Source of the DNA: Aureobasidium sp. EXF-3400
Taxonomy: Eukaryota; Ascomycota; Dothideomycetes; Dothideales; Saccotheciaceae
Length of the DNA: 64,000 nucleotides
NCBI GenBank assembly: GCA_024195585.1
Contig: SWBL01000082.1
Coordinates: 1 to 64,000, forward strand
Direction: 5' to 3'
Shown: positions 44,575 to 55,821 of the stretch, piece by piece
Layout: every line of letters begins with the position of its first letter
Numbering within the stretch: the stretch's first letter is position 1
Notes under the pieces: model-generated
The model's database searches: none
The model's input: only the letters and a program-made list of their open reading frames with translations
Told to the model about the DNA's origin: nothing
Program-made: the position numbers and the translations under genes

Positions 44575-47500
44575 ATGTTTCGTCGGGCCCGTCTGCCCTT
44601 GCTTCGACTGGTCTACTCGGTTCCAGCAAGAAGGTGGAACGCTCCTTACTTCGCGACTCGCGGAGCCAAAACCAAGAGCACTATCAAATTTCAAGAACTA
44701 CCCCAAGGTCCTCTCGCGCCAGCTCCGCTTCCTGCACTTGAGGATGACCCAGACGACCAAGTTCGCGCTTATCCGCGTGTCATACAGCAACATCTGAATA
44801 ATGTCAGCAAATTCAGCGACTGTGTTGTACTTACCCGTATAGGCAACTTCTACGAGCTTTACGGTGAGCAAGCCGAGCAATATGGTCCTCTTCTCAACCT
44901 CAAAGTAGCTCAAAGAAAAACTGCCCTTGGCCCCATAGCCATGGCAGGCTTCCAATATACCCAAATGGATCGTTTCCTGAAGTCTCTCGTCCAAGGATTG
45001 AACAAACATGTTGCTATCAGCGAAGAGGTTCGAAATTCTGCCGCTGATCAAGTCAAAAATGGCGGTCTCCTCTACAATCGAAAAGTATCCCGTATTGTCA
45101 CCGCCGGCACGTTGGTCGATGAGACCTTCATGGACCCTTTTGAAAACAATTTCTTACTAAGCATACATGCCGATCTTGACCCGACAGACACTGTCTCTAT
45201 ATCACAAGACACAGACGTAGGCCTTGCATGGGTAGATCTCTCAAGCGGTGATTTCTTCACTCAACGCACAGAGATAGCTTCTCTTGGCTCCGTCATTGCT
45301 CGCATAGGAGCCCGTGAGATTGTTTTAGATTCTAGCTTTGAACGAGTTGATCGAACTCAGCTGGATCGACTTCTGGGCGATGGAGGACATGCTGTGTCAT
45401 ACCACAGCCCGGACCCCGAGTCTACCTCCATCAAACGATGGGCTCCTATGTTAGAAAAGCCTGTTCCCAAAGAAGAATCGAGTTCTTTCTCCGCGCAAGA
45501 GGTATTGGCAGGGTCCCTGCTATTAGATTACGTCAAAGGCAGGTTGCTCGAGTTGAACGTTTCTCTGAGATGCCCTGTCCGCCGCAATCAGAGTGACTAT
45601 ATGAGCATCGATAAACAGACCTTGAAAGCTCTGGAGATCCGATCTACACTTCGAGACGGACTTTTCCAGGGTAGTCTGCTACATGCGATCCGGCGAACAA
45701 CGACCAAGAGTGGCGCTAGATTACTGAGTCAGAGGCTAGGTATCAGTTATTTCTTTTCACGTATACTTTTCCCAGACTAACCACGTCTCCTCTGGCAGTA
45801 TCACCATCCATGTCACTTTCGGAGATCAATGGCCGCTTGGATTTGATTTCGGAGCTGCTTGAGCATGATCAACTGCGCGAGGAGGCCATGTCTGCGCTAC
45901 GAAGAACGACTGATGTCCTGCGACTGCTGCAGAGATTCTCGATTGGTAAAGGAGATGCCGATGATCTCCTGGCTCTTGCCAAGACGATACAGATTATCGA
46001 TCAGATCGTCAGCATGATGAACAAACATCTACCTCCACGAAAGAGTGCTATCGACTCTGCACCTTCTTCGTTGTCATTGAGAGCATTGGTAGACCGTCTG
46101 GACTTGGAGGGTCCTTCGAAACTAGCGACTCGAATTTTGGAAGCAATTGACGAGGAAGGATTGTCTCAGCAGCACCTGGCAGAAGAAGCAGAAGCGGTGG
46201 GTGTTGTGGAACTTGCAGAACAAGTTGTTGAGGCAGAAGAGCCCAAGACTAAAACAACAAAACGTGGTAAGGCCGGTGCTCAAAAGGTTGCAGTAGTTCC
46301 GGATCTCAATACCGGAGAATTCTGGATCATGCGTAGGACGTAAGTGCACGTTATTGGCCTTTAGCTGCTGCATCATGTCTTAACAATAATCAGTGCTAGT
46401 ACGACCTTATTACGAGGACATGAGAACCTCGACGATGTCATGCAAGAAAAGGCACAACTCTTCGAACGTCTGCGAGCAGAAATAGGTATCGCCTAAACAC
46501 AATACAGCTTCACATACAGACTAACATAGATAGGTAACACATTGGCTCTCAAATGGACTCCACAACTAGGGCACTTCTGTCATGTCAGAGGCAAAGACGT
46601 TCGAGCAGAGATACCAGATGCTAGAAACGTTAGTTCCACTAAGAACACCAGAGCCTTCTACCTGCCAGATTGGTCGCATCTAGGGTCACGATTGGAAGAT
46701 GCAAAACTGCGTATCCGTACTGAAGAGCAGAGAGTTCTCAATGATCTCCGCAAGCGAGTAAGTCTCGAGATGACTATACTGCTAGTTCGGTCTGTTGACA
46801 AGAATCTAGGTGATCGAGAACCTAGTCAAGCTGAGGCGTAATGCCAGTATCCTTGACGAGTTGGATGTTGCCTGTTCATCAGCGGTTATGGCAAAAGAGA
46901 GAGACTTAGTGAGGCCGGTCTTGCATTCCGGGTAAGACCTGTTTACTCCGCTGCTTACATATTCCCCTACTGACTCGATCATAGCACAACGCATAGAATC
47001 GTTGGTGGTCGTCATCCGATGGTAGACATGGGTCTGCAAGAACAAGGTCGACTATTTACTGCTAATGACTGTAACGTTGGCGGAGATGAAAGCATTTTGC
47101 TGATCACAGGGCATGTTTTCCGCACAATCTCGTTGATCATCAATCTAACTCTGATCGCAGTCCTAATATGGCAGGAAAGAGTACCTATCTCCGGCAGAAC
47201 GCCCTGATCACCATTCTAGCTCAGACCGGTTGCTTTGTTCCTGCAGATTATGCAAAATTAGGACTTGTGGATAAGATCTTTAGCAGAGTGAGACCGCAGA
47301 CAATATATGTGAGATTGCATAGTAGCTGACAATGGTGTAGGTGGGCTCGGCGGACAACCTGTACAATCATCAGTCGACTTTCATGGTGGAGATGCTCGAG
47401 GTGGCCGACATTCTCAACCAAGCAACTCCACAATCATTCGTAGGTGGACACCGAGTCTGGGTACAACTATTTCTGACCCTTGAACTAGATTATCATGGAT

Positions 47501-47892
47501 GAAGTTGGCCGAGGAACAACTCCAGAAGATGGCGTGGCTGTAGGATATGCTTGTTTACATCACCTGCATAACACAACTCGATGTCGCACACTGTTCGCGA
47601 CGCACTTTCACACACTTGTCGACATGACAAAAAGCTTTGGTCATCTAGCTTGTTACTGTACAGATGTCGCAGAAGAGGAGGATGGCTCATGGGTCTATGT
47701 TCACAAACTTCGGCAAGGAGTGAACAGAAGCTCGCATGCCCTGAAGGTTGCTAAGCTTGCTGGTGAGTCTGAAGGATCTTCGACGTGTCTTGTAAAATGC
47801 TAACAGTACTACTAGGTCTGCCAGATACAGCTATCGCTGTGGCCAAAAGCGTATTAGACGAGTTTGAGCGTGAGAGAGAAAGTTCATCGTAA
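44575..47892 (+). CDS. MSH1: Mitochondrial MutS homologue Msh1
   Basis: Mitochondrial DNA mismatch-repair ATPase, 948 aa. Ten exons: 44575-45739, 45799-46339, 46394-46485, 46534-46757, 46810-46931, 46985-47110, 47161-47287, 47341-47439, 47489-47762, 47816-47892. A basic presequence ([20 protein letters not shown]) fits mitochondrial import. The mismatch-reading Phe-x-Glu is in [10 protein letters not shown]. The connector and lever domains follow, then Walker [14 protein letters not shown], the signature STFMVEM and Walker [15 protein letters not shown], and THFHTL. Intron 6 (47111-47160) has a GC donor, GCATGT, directly before Walker A; no GT alternative keeps frame. Exon borders in the C-terminal half are family-guided. 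Confidence 0.93.
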
Positions 47893-48111
47893 CTTCTCGA
47901 GAACAGACACTATTGTACATAGCCGTTCACATATCTTGTCAAGACACTGTACACTTGCTGACAGGAGATCATTCTGATTGCTTATATTCTACGACCTCCT
48001 AGGACATGGGGTATCTCTTATTATTTCATGTCTTGTCGTCACTGCGTGTTCGATCCTCCTTACCACTTCACGATCAAGGTGTCTTTACTCCTTCTTGACA
48101 AAAAGGTGCTT

Positions 48112-48741
48112 CTAGTCCTTCTTGCCGAAAAGATGCTTGACCTTGTCGCCCAGGCTTTCCTTGTCTTGCTTGTTGTCCTTTTCCTTTTCCTGGGCGGGAG
48201 CAGCACTGTGGCCACCGTATTTCTCCTTGTAGATGTTGCCTTCGCCTCCGCGCTAGATTATGCAGTTAGCCAACGTGATCGGTGGATGATGTGTAGATAA
48301 AACTTACACCAGTGTGGAAGTTGTCGTAGCCTCCACCAGCGTTGCGCATGGCGGGCTCGGGGATCACGTCCTCGGAGGCAGAACCATTGCCGCCGACGGG
48401 TCCGACTCTGGGTGAGTCGACAATGTTGCCGGCACCTTGAGTGTGTGTTAGTCGCATGTGCTGTGTCTCTGCGATTCGGAAGTCACATGCCTCCACGACC
48501 GGAGGAGTACTCGGGCTTTGAGGACTCGCCAACGTAGCCTTCACGCACGATGTTGCCGTCGGTGTAACTGTTCTTGTGTTAGACTCGAGCAGACCTGTGT
48601 TGCCGATATCTTTGCTTACAGTGTGTCATCACGGCCGATGTTGCCGGCGCCTGTTGTTCATGTCATCAGCCAGTAATGTTTGACTCAGGCGTATTAGAAG
48701 AGCATACCTCCACGGCCAGTAGAATGAATTCCGTCTGCCAT
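48112..48741 (-). CDS. DUF3602 repeat protein (GRGGAGNI repeats)
   Basis: 136 aa. Five exons read on the minus strand: 48708-48741, 48620-48650, 48491-48567, 48308-48435 and 48112-48252. It carries repeats of the DUF3602 type: GRGGAGNIGRDD, GRGGAGNIVDSP and RGGEGNIYKEKYGG. The end is Lys/Asp/Glu-rich (GDKVKHLFGKKD). No membrane segment is seen. Introns repeatedly split the Gly codon before AGNI, so exon borders follow the repeats. The third intron has donor GCATGT (GC-AG). Function of DUF3602 is unknown; it is fungal-restricted and often stress-associated. Confidence 0.88.
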
Positions 48742-49395
48742 TTTGTTCTTGAGTTCTTGTAGGAAGTGATCAAAGTGGAATTTACAGAATGAGAAAGATA
48801 GACTCGCAACTCCCGGCGAGAAATGAAGAGTTATTAGGAATGCGCGACTATTTGTTTGACCTCACCCATGTGAAAGCGATGACGTGTGATGGAAAGCACA
48901 CAAAGGAAGGTGCCAAGGTTCTTTCATGATTTCACTACCGTGATGGCTTCACTTTGGCATGGAATGAGTGATATCTTGGTCATAATTCACGATATCGGGC
49001 ACTCCGGCTCACGGTCTCGTTCTGGAGGAAGGTGCTGTTGTGCATGGGTCAAGGTTTCGTGCTTATCGGGATGGGCATCGTGGAGAGGTTCTCCGCTGCT
49101 GATAACGATCGTGGGGTTCTTAGTGACGGTATTTACGTATCGCATGAAGACCTTGTGTGGACCATATGGGAGAACATGGTGGTCGAGAGAAACGTCATGT
49201 AGACCAGTCTCTTTCATAGTCAGAAGAGATGAACCACAATGTTTAAGTTGCTGAGCTGGAATGCTAAGAACTAGAGTGATAATACCCAGACAGGGTCACC
49301 AACAATACAAGGTTGCTTGGCGAGCACGAAAAGTTCCAGCGCATGAGTTCTGATCAACAGCTTGTGACAGTATATCACATACGTCAGTAATAGAA
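48742..49395. promoter_or_regulatory. Divergent intergenic region, DUF3602 / CBS protein
   Basis: 654 bp between start codons. Short ORFs only, no named motif. Confidence 0.35.
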
Positions 49396-49956
49396 ATGAT
49401 CGCAATGGCCGAGACACAATCATACAAGGAGCTTCTGGCCAAATGGGCTGACAAGTACAGAGGGGTGAGTTGCGCACAGCTGATGTCTAAACCGTCCGAC
49501 CATGTCCTAACCTGCCCTCTATAGGCAACTGTGGAAGACCTTGATCCCCCGGCAGCCCTGTCCACACTGTCCAACTCGATCATCTCCAGCGCTCTCATGA
49601 CAGCCTACGAAAGAGAATACACCCATCTGACAGTCGTAGAGCCCGAGACACGTGCGCTCGTTGGCTACCTGTCCATGCCCAATCTCAAGGACCTGCTCAA
49701 GGCCGGCAGTGTTCGCGACACCGACACAGTGGACAAGGCAATGACAAAGTTCAAGAGAAAGGGCACCAAATACCATGTCATCACCATGGACACACCTTTG
49801 GAAGAGCTCGAGGCCTTCTACGCAGGCTTGACGGAAGACGGCCAGATGCCAGCACAGGAGTTCGCTGTCGTGACAGATGCTGGTCGTAAATTCGTTCTAG
49901 GTGTTGCGACAAAACAGGATCTTGAGGAGTTTGTCAAGAGAAGACCCGTCTATTGA
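49396..49956 (+). CDS. CBS-domain protein, single pair, fungal type
   Basis: 166 aa from exons 49396-49464 and 49525-49956, with a 60-nt intron (GTGAGT...TATAG). Start is the ATG at 49396 (MIAMAE); the next ATG at 49405 (MAETQSYKE) is equally plausible. Two CBS-like halves are visible: LTVVEPETRALVGYLSMPNLKDLLK and FAVVTDAGRKFVLGVATKQDLEEFVKRRP. Such modules bind adenine nucleotides and regulate partner enzymes or act as energy sensors. No catalytic domain is attached. Confidence 0.85.
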
Positions 49957-50320
49957 TCCAACATGTCCACCTGCCCCATTTTCAGATACCCCCAGACCTT
50001 CAAACAACCCAAAAGATCAACATCCCTTCCTGGCTGGACATAATGCAACTTAACGGTTTCGAGAATCGAACCGAAGTGCCCTTCTCTTGAAAAGGTGCTT
50101 TTTGTCACCCGGTACAAAGAGCCCCATCATTCGGTCATCATGTTCGAGCTTCTCCAAGTCCCCGAGGGGGTACTGGAGGTTTGATAGCATAACATATGCA
50201 TATTTCCATGTTGCTCGAGCAAGCCGGTCGCGCCGATGCTATTTCACTCGAATACGTGAATTCGACGAGCGGAAAAGGGTTGCGGTTAGCAGTTTAGAGT
50301 GCGACTCATAATCAGAACCA
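49957..50320. other. Convergent intergenic region, no gene seen
   Basis: 364 bp between the CBS and Ptc7 3' ends. It has tRNA-like fragments on both strands that I rejected. Confidence 0.35.
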
Positions 50321-51534
50321 TCATCTGCCTATTCGCTTCTTGCAAACAGCTGCGACAACACTGATATCATCGAGTTTGCCGCCCTCTATGGAGAGGCCTT
50401 CCTCAATTGCACGTTCCATGTATGGACTCTCTGCAAAGGGATCTTGGGCAATGGTACGAGCTGCTTTGACGAGCTCCTGTGCGACAAATTGCATGCCTCC
50501 TGCATATGTGCTTTGTTCGTCTGAGCGCATGACTTGAGGAACACTGCCCGACTTCCATTTTTCCATGCTTTGTAGGACGTTGTCGACCACTTCGTGTTCC
50601 CAAAGATTGTCCACTACGCCATCAGACATGGCAAGAATGATGTCGTCTTCTGCGATTGTGATCTTGTCCATCACGGCATTCTTTTCGGGCACGTCGGGAC
50701 TGTTGCTACCAAGCTGGCGTGGACAGTCGAACCAGTGCCATTGCTCGGTAGTCTTGTAGATGACTTCGCGTTGTTCTGGCCGTATGACCAGTATCTGCGA
50801 ATCACCTAGTTGAGTCACGTAGAGTATAGGATGAGCGGGTTTGGTGTTGGTGTCGGTATGCAGGAGGGCGCCGCAAGCAGTGGTGGTGCCGAACCATTCG
50901 TTGGGTTTACTAGTCGCTTCTACGGTGTGTTGATAGGCCTTTTCGAGGTACTTGACGGGATCCGGCTCCGACTCGTCTCCGTAAGCATCTTTCTCGGCTT
51001 CCAGCGCCCAGAAGTGCAGTATAAGGCGCGACCACAAGCTGTAACAACTAGTCAGAGGTATGAAAGGAGTAGATATGAGCACAAATCATACGCAGCGTGT
51101 CCTCTTTCACGGCTAGCCCATGCTCCTACACCGTCATTTGCGCCTATGAAGTTGTCGCTCACCAGGACGGCATCATCGCCATTGGTGATGCCTCGTATCA
51201 TGTCACCATTGACAGACGGGCGACGGTCGCGGCTTCGATCATGGGTACTCAGAGGATCTGAGAATGAGCCCGACGGAGGAGATAAGAAGGGCGGAGGGAA
51301 AGGTCGGGATGGTCGTTTGGCAAAGAGACCGTAGCCAGCTTCGAAGTAGTACGCTGACTTTGATACGACAATCGAGGCCTCGTCCGGAACAGGCGTTGTG
51401 GTGCCGCCTCTGGGTTCTTCGTTCTTCTGCTGGCTGCGCGACGACGCGAATCGGTATGGCGCATGCAATCGAATAGCCGAATGGATTTGAAGCCTCTTGG
51501 TCAGCACGCGTATACCTCCTCCACTGGCGTACAT
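50321..51534 (-). CDS. PTC7: Mitochondrial PP2C-type phosphatase, Ptc7/PPTC7-like
   Basis: 386 aa from exons 51092-51534 and 50321-51038; 53-nt intron GTATGA...TTACAG. The N-terminus (RVLTKRLQIHSAIRL...RFASSRS) is Arg-rich and acid-poor, like a mitochondrial presequence. Metal-binding Asp residues are in GANDGVGAWA and SDGVVDNLW, and LGDSQILVIRP and DDISVVAAV complete the PP2C folds. Yeast Ptc7 dephosphorylates Coq7 and import factors, affecting coenzyme Q and metabolism. It lies next to Mdm38/LETM1 in the same orientation. Confidence 0.9.
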
Positions 51535-51891
51535 GCTGCTGCCGAGACTAGAGCCCGAGCGATATTGAGTCCGGCCGACTCGTCGCTGGTCATATCAGTC
51601 TGCATATGTTCATCACACGCTGGACCCTCGAATGATGCTGACGGCCAAAGGCGGCCGCCTATATCGGCTTTCGGAAGCTATCGTCTACAACTTCCTGTTT
51701 CGGAAACCACACCACAGCCAATCTTGAATAAAAATCATACTGATGCAAAAGCATCTACTTAATTGTCTATGTTGAGAAGAGTAAACATGGGTAATGAGGC
51801 TTTGGTTGACCTCTCCGAAACAGAACGCCTTTTGAAAGTGTATGCAAACCCATAACCATCCAGGAATCCTCAAATGCAGTATATAATACAA
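51535..51891. other. Intergenic region, no gene seen
   Basis: 357 bp between the Ptc7 start and the LETM1 3' end. Confidence 0.35.
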
Positions 51892-53586
51892 TCAAGCCTT
51901 CTTCTCCTCGCTCTTGACCTCTGCTGTCTGTTGACCAGCTTGAGCCTGCATTTCGGCTTCGTGCTCACGTCTGAGCGCGTCTTCTGGTCGTTGTTCGTCC
52001 TCCTTTTCGTCAATGTTGTCCATATCGCTGACACGAGCCGACTTGCCGCCTTCGCTTTGTTTCTCACTCTGTTCGTTCTCGTCCTCGATCAGTTCCTGCT
52101 GCTCGCGGAGAACCTCCAGACGCTGCTTGTTGGTTGCAGCTCCCTCTGCAGTGTGCACCTCCAGTTCAATCTCGTGGAAGAGCTCCTCGGGAATACTGGC
52201 CAAGACAGCCTCCAGAGCATCGATCTGCGAGTCGAACTCTACGTCCTTGCCCTGAGTGTACATGAAAGCGTTGGAAAGGACGAGAAGAGTGCTTGGGACT
52301 CCGTACTTGAGACGCAGCTCGAGCCAGAGGCCCAGGTCGTCGCGAAGTCTAGCGGGAGAGACACCGTGAGTGCGCAGACCACGCGAGGCACATGCAGTCT
52401 GAAGCTCAGGCACGGACAAAGATTCGACGCCCTCGAAAGAGATGGCTCTGTCATCACGCTTGATCTGGCGCATACGATGTCTGACTTGGTAGCGAAGCAT
52501 GGTGTCGGTGCCGAAAGTGGTCAGGGACATGTAACGGCAGATACCAACGAGTTGCGGGCGGGAAAGGTTGTCGAGCGTCAAGTCGTCCTTGAAGATCTTG
52601 CAAACACGAATGACATCGGCCTTGGTTGGAGCCTCACCAGTAGTGCGAATCTATACCAAGTCAGTATACAGCCTGGTATGAAAACGTAGAGTGATCAATT
52701 ACCTTGCGGAAGAACTCGGTGAACTCCTCCTTTTGTGCGTTGGCAGCGCTCACAGGCAGACCAGTCTCTTGCAGAGTCTGACGCAGGAAGCTGCTGACTT
52801 CTTTACGGGTACCACGCAGACTGCTGGCCTTTGCCTCCTTGGACTTTGCGCCCTCGTATGTACTAGGCAGCATGTTGGGGAAAAGCTTCAGGGCAACTGG
52901 AAGCAACAACTCGGCGAAGGGCACAATGACAAACATGGAGAAGGGAACAAGACGGCCAAGATCCTGGACAGTACGGTGCAGCTAAACATAAGGTCAGATT
53001 GGTGCCAGCGAATTACGTTCAGTATACTTACTTGTCTGTGCTCTCTGCGAGTAAGCTCGTAACCTGCAGCCATCTTCAAGGCCAGCTTGGAACTGATCTT
53101 AACTTCGGCTGCCAACAGTTTGGTACCATCCCAGTAGTGGTGTACCTCCTTCATGATCTTTTGGCGAAGAGTGAGCTTCTTACTTTCCTCCTTCTTCTTT
53201 TCGAGCCTCTTCTCTTCTGCCTTGTCGGCAGCAGCTTTTTGGCTAGCAAGCTCATTGAGAGCCTGATCTTCCGAGGCCTTGGTGGGTGCATGTGCAGTAG
53301 GCTTGTTCACGGGAATGTTGACATCCGGGGAGGCAGAGGATGACTGCTTGGACTTGTCCTCTTGCGATTCGAGGGGTTTCTTGGCCTGGTCGGCATTGAA
53401 GCCCGGAGGCGGGTAGTTGGACTGGTTGTTGGATGTAGAGGTGTCGCCAGATACGAAACGGTGCGGAACCAATATGGCGATTGCAGGCAATTGCCTGGGG
53501 AGGCGCATAGAACGAGACAGGGCAGTCCTTGTGCTGTTTCTAAGCAGCATAGGCGCCATTTGTGAGGCAGTGCGGTTGAACGACAT
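51892..53586 (-). CDS. MDM38: LETM1-family mitochondrial protein Mdm38
   Basis: Inner-membrane protein of K+/H+ and Ca2+/H+ exchange and ribosome-membrane attachment, 530 aa. Exons read on the minus strand are 53032-53586, 52703-52981 and 51892-52650. An Arg-rich presequence (LLRNSTRTALSRSMRLPRQ) precedes a coiled region (ADKAEEKRLEKKKEESKKL). The membrane segment reads LGRLVPFSMFVIVPFAELLLP, with the conserved Pro residues. The LETM1 ribosome-binding domain follows: DNLSRPQLVGICRYMSL, FGTDTMLRYQVRHRMRQIK and LWLELRLKYGVPSTLLVL. The C-terminus is acidic. Intron 2 has the weak donor GTAATT. Confidence 0.94.
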
Positions 53587-54137
53587 GGCGGGCGGGCGCC
53601 TGTGATAGATTTTGGAAGATCAAATGGCGACAGACGATGGAAAACCAGAAGTTGAACAATACAAGAAGATGGAGAGGGCGAGGAACTGGTGACCACGAAG
53701 CTTCCACGGACTTCCTTTGCGATGCTCCGAATCCGTCCGGACTTATCATAATGCCGTCGCCTGAGTCTACATAATGTGCATAATATCACGTACAGCGTAT
53801 AGAAGTTGGCATCCGAAGGCAACATGCGGCGCACATGCGGATCGAGGCTTGTGTAGCCAAGTTCCCCGCAAAAGTGGGAGCCGAAGCCGGGTGACGGGTC
53901 ATTTCAAGTGTCCGAACAATTGTTCCTTCCTTCGTGCTCGCTGATTGCTGCCTCCTTCCACTTCCCGCATCCCGTCTCCCTCTCTTCACTATCTCGTCAC
54001 CCAGGCAAACACTGCCATATACGCTCTCTCTTTCCTTTGCCTGACGTTGTCCTGACACTCAAGGTCGTCCGCGTCGCTTAGCCGTCTTGTCCGGCCCACC
54101 CCACCCTCCATTTATCTACATTCTCTCATACAGCACG
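53587..54137. promoter_or_regulatory. Divergent intergenic region, Mdm38 / Adk2
   Basis: 551 bp between the starts of two mitochondrial genes. Pyrimidine-rich around 53920-54060, no named motif. Confidence 0.35.
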
Positions 54138-55000
54138 ATGCAACTCCGCAAAGCCGCCCGTATCATCCTGGTCGGCGCTCCTGGTGTGGGAAAGGGTACC
54201 CAGTCTGAGCGTATGCTCCAGCGATTTCCCCAACTGTCCTCAATTAGCTCTGGAGACCTCTTGAGAGACAACGTTCGCAGACGGACTCCGCTAGGTACAA
54301 TAACTCGTACTTTCTCGATGCAGCAAACGCTTATATCTGTGCTTCAGGCATCCAGGCCGAGTCCCTTATGAAGGCAGGCTCCCTTGTACCCGACTCGACC
54401 ATCTTGCGCCTGATCACCAATGAGTTGACCACAAGGGGGTGGCTCACTCCTTCTACCGCACAGAAGCCTCTCATCATGAACTCTGTCGCTTCTTCGCTCA
54501 ACCCCATGAATGCCTTTACATCTTCTCAGGATGATTACGTTACTCCAACAGCCCCACACCAAGGCCCATATGATTTCAGCGACCAGCCAAATGCCTCTTT
54601 CATCCTTGATGGCTTCCCTCGCACCGTCGATCAGGCCATTCAACTCGACAAGATGATTCCCATCAACCTCGTTGTCCAGCTGAATACTCCTACTTCGGTC
54701 ATCCTCGATCGCATCTGCAATCGCTGGGTCCACGCCGCATCCGGTCGAGTATACAACACTACCTTCAACGCACCCAAGGTTGACGGCAAAGATGATATAA
54801 CCGGTGAACCGCTGGTTCAAAGAGACGATGATTGTCCAAAGACTTGGACGGCTCGTCTGAAGAAATTCGAAGAGACTAGCCAGCCTCTGCTGGAACACTA
54901 TGACAAGCTTGGTGTTCTCTGGAGTGTCGATGGTAACAGCAGTGATGAGATCACTCCTAAGCTCTTCGATGAGTTCAACAAGAGATTCGGACTGGCATGA
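54138..55000 (+). CDS. ADK2: Mitochondrial GTP:AMP phosphotransferase (adenylate kinase 3 type)
   Basis: Matrix nucleotide kinase converting GTP + AMP to GDP + ADP, 269 aa. Exons are 54138-54294 and 54348-55000. P-loop is GAPGVGKGT. The AMP site contains ISSGDLLRDNVRRRTPLG and DGFPRTVDQA. The LID begins NRWVHAASGRVYNTTFNAPK and contains DDITGEPLVQRDDD, the metal-free AK3/AK2 type. A fungal insert of about 45 residues (between ELTTRGW and SFILDGF) separates NMP and core. The N-terminus is short and basic, consistent with an uncleaved import signal. Intron donor is GTACAA, slightly off consensus. Confidence 0.92.
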
Positions 55001-55821
55001 AACAACACACGCAAGACAATCGGCTTTTGAAAACTCACGTGCGGCTGGGCAGAGACATGTGTTTGTGGGATGGGAATATCTGAATCAGCGGCACGCCAGA
55101 AAGATCTCCTACATCCCAACGTCTCTGAAAGGGCCAATACCGACGAGGTACCGGAGAAGATATGCACACCGTGACATCCCAAAGTCACAGTGGCCTTACT
55201 TCCAGATGTTGAGCACCGGCGCTGTCGGTCACATCTCGGATCTTAAAGACGGAGAAGGCAGTGGAAGCAAAATGGCTAGGTACATACAGGTGCGATAGCC
55301 TCGAATAGTTCCACATCACGCTCACAAAGCGGCGGGCATGGAGACTCAAGACTGTCCAGACGAAGTCTACGAATGTAACGAGTGAAACGACTCTATCTAA
55401 GTAGCGACTTATAATGGCTAAATTCACGTTTGAATCCAGTTCTACTACTACTACAGTTCCTCTAAGCGACTCGAGTATAGCAGTGAAACTCAATTGACCA
55501 GTATATTTTGGCTTTGTGGACAATATGTCGTGATTTGCAGCAATATTTATATGTTTTGTTGACGCTGAAGCATACCCCAGACCACTAGGGTGCCGAAATC
55601 CCGAGGTCGTATCAGGACGAAATCGACATGCTGCGATGCCGGAGGTGACGCAGGGTGGAAAGTCGAGAAAGTTCGTTGTAGAAACAAGGGCGTTGGGCGC
55701 AAGGCGCATCTGTGAGTCAAGTAGATATACATATCTTGTTGACCTTGAATTATTGTCTGTACCATTTAGTTTGTATTGTACATCAAGACTCTCCATATTG
55801 GTTGAACCTACATATCCAAAA
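55001..55821. promoter_or_regulatory. Region upstream of the aromatic transaminase
   Basis: 821 bp between Adk2 and the Aro8-type gene. I see no gene; a 266-codon minus-strand frame here overlaps Aro8 exon 1 and is a shadow. A TGAGTCA sits near the transaminase start. Confidence 0.4.
55713..55719 (+). promoter_or_regulatory. Candidate Gcn4/CpcA site upstream of the Aro8-type gene
   Basis: TGAGTCA, an exact Gcn4-type heptamer, 103 bp upstream of the start codon at 55822. Amino-acid transaminase genes are common targets of general amino-acid control. One heptamer is expected by chance every few kb. Confidence 0.4.

Noticed and set aside
50045..50105. Minus-strand GGTTCGATT, resembling a tRNA T arm
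   Set aside because: The T stem contains a C-C mismatch and no D arm or acceptor partner is found at the right distance.
50270..50315. tRNA-Met-like stretch with CTCATAA loop on the plus strand
   Set aside because: No TPsiC arm (GGTTCGA-type) or matching acceptor stem follows the anticodon-like loop.
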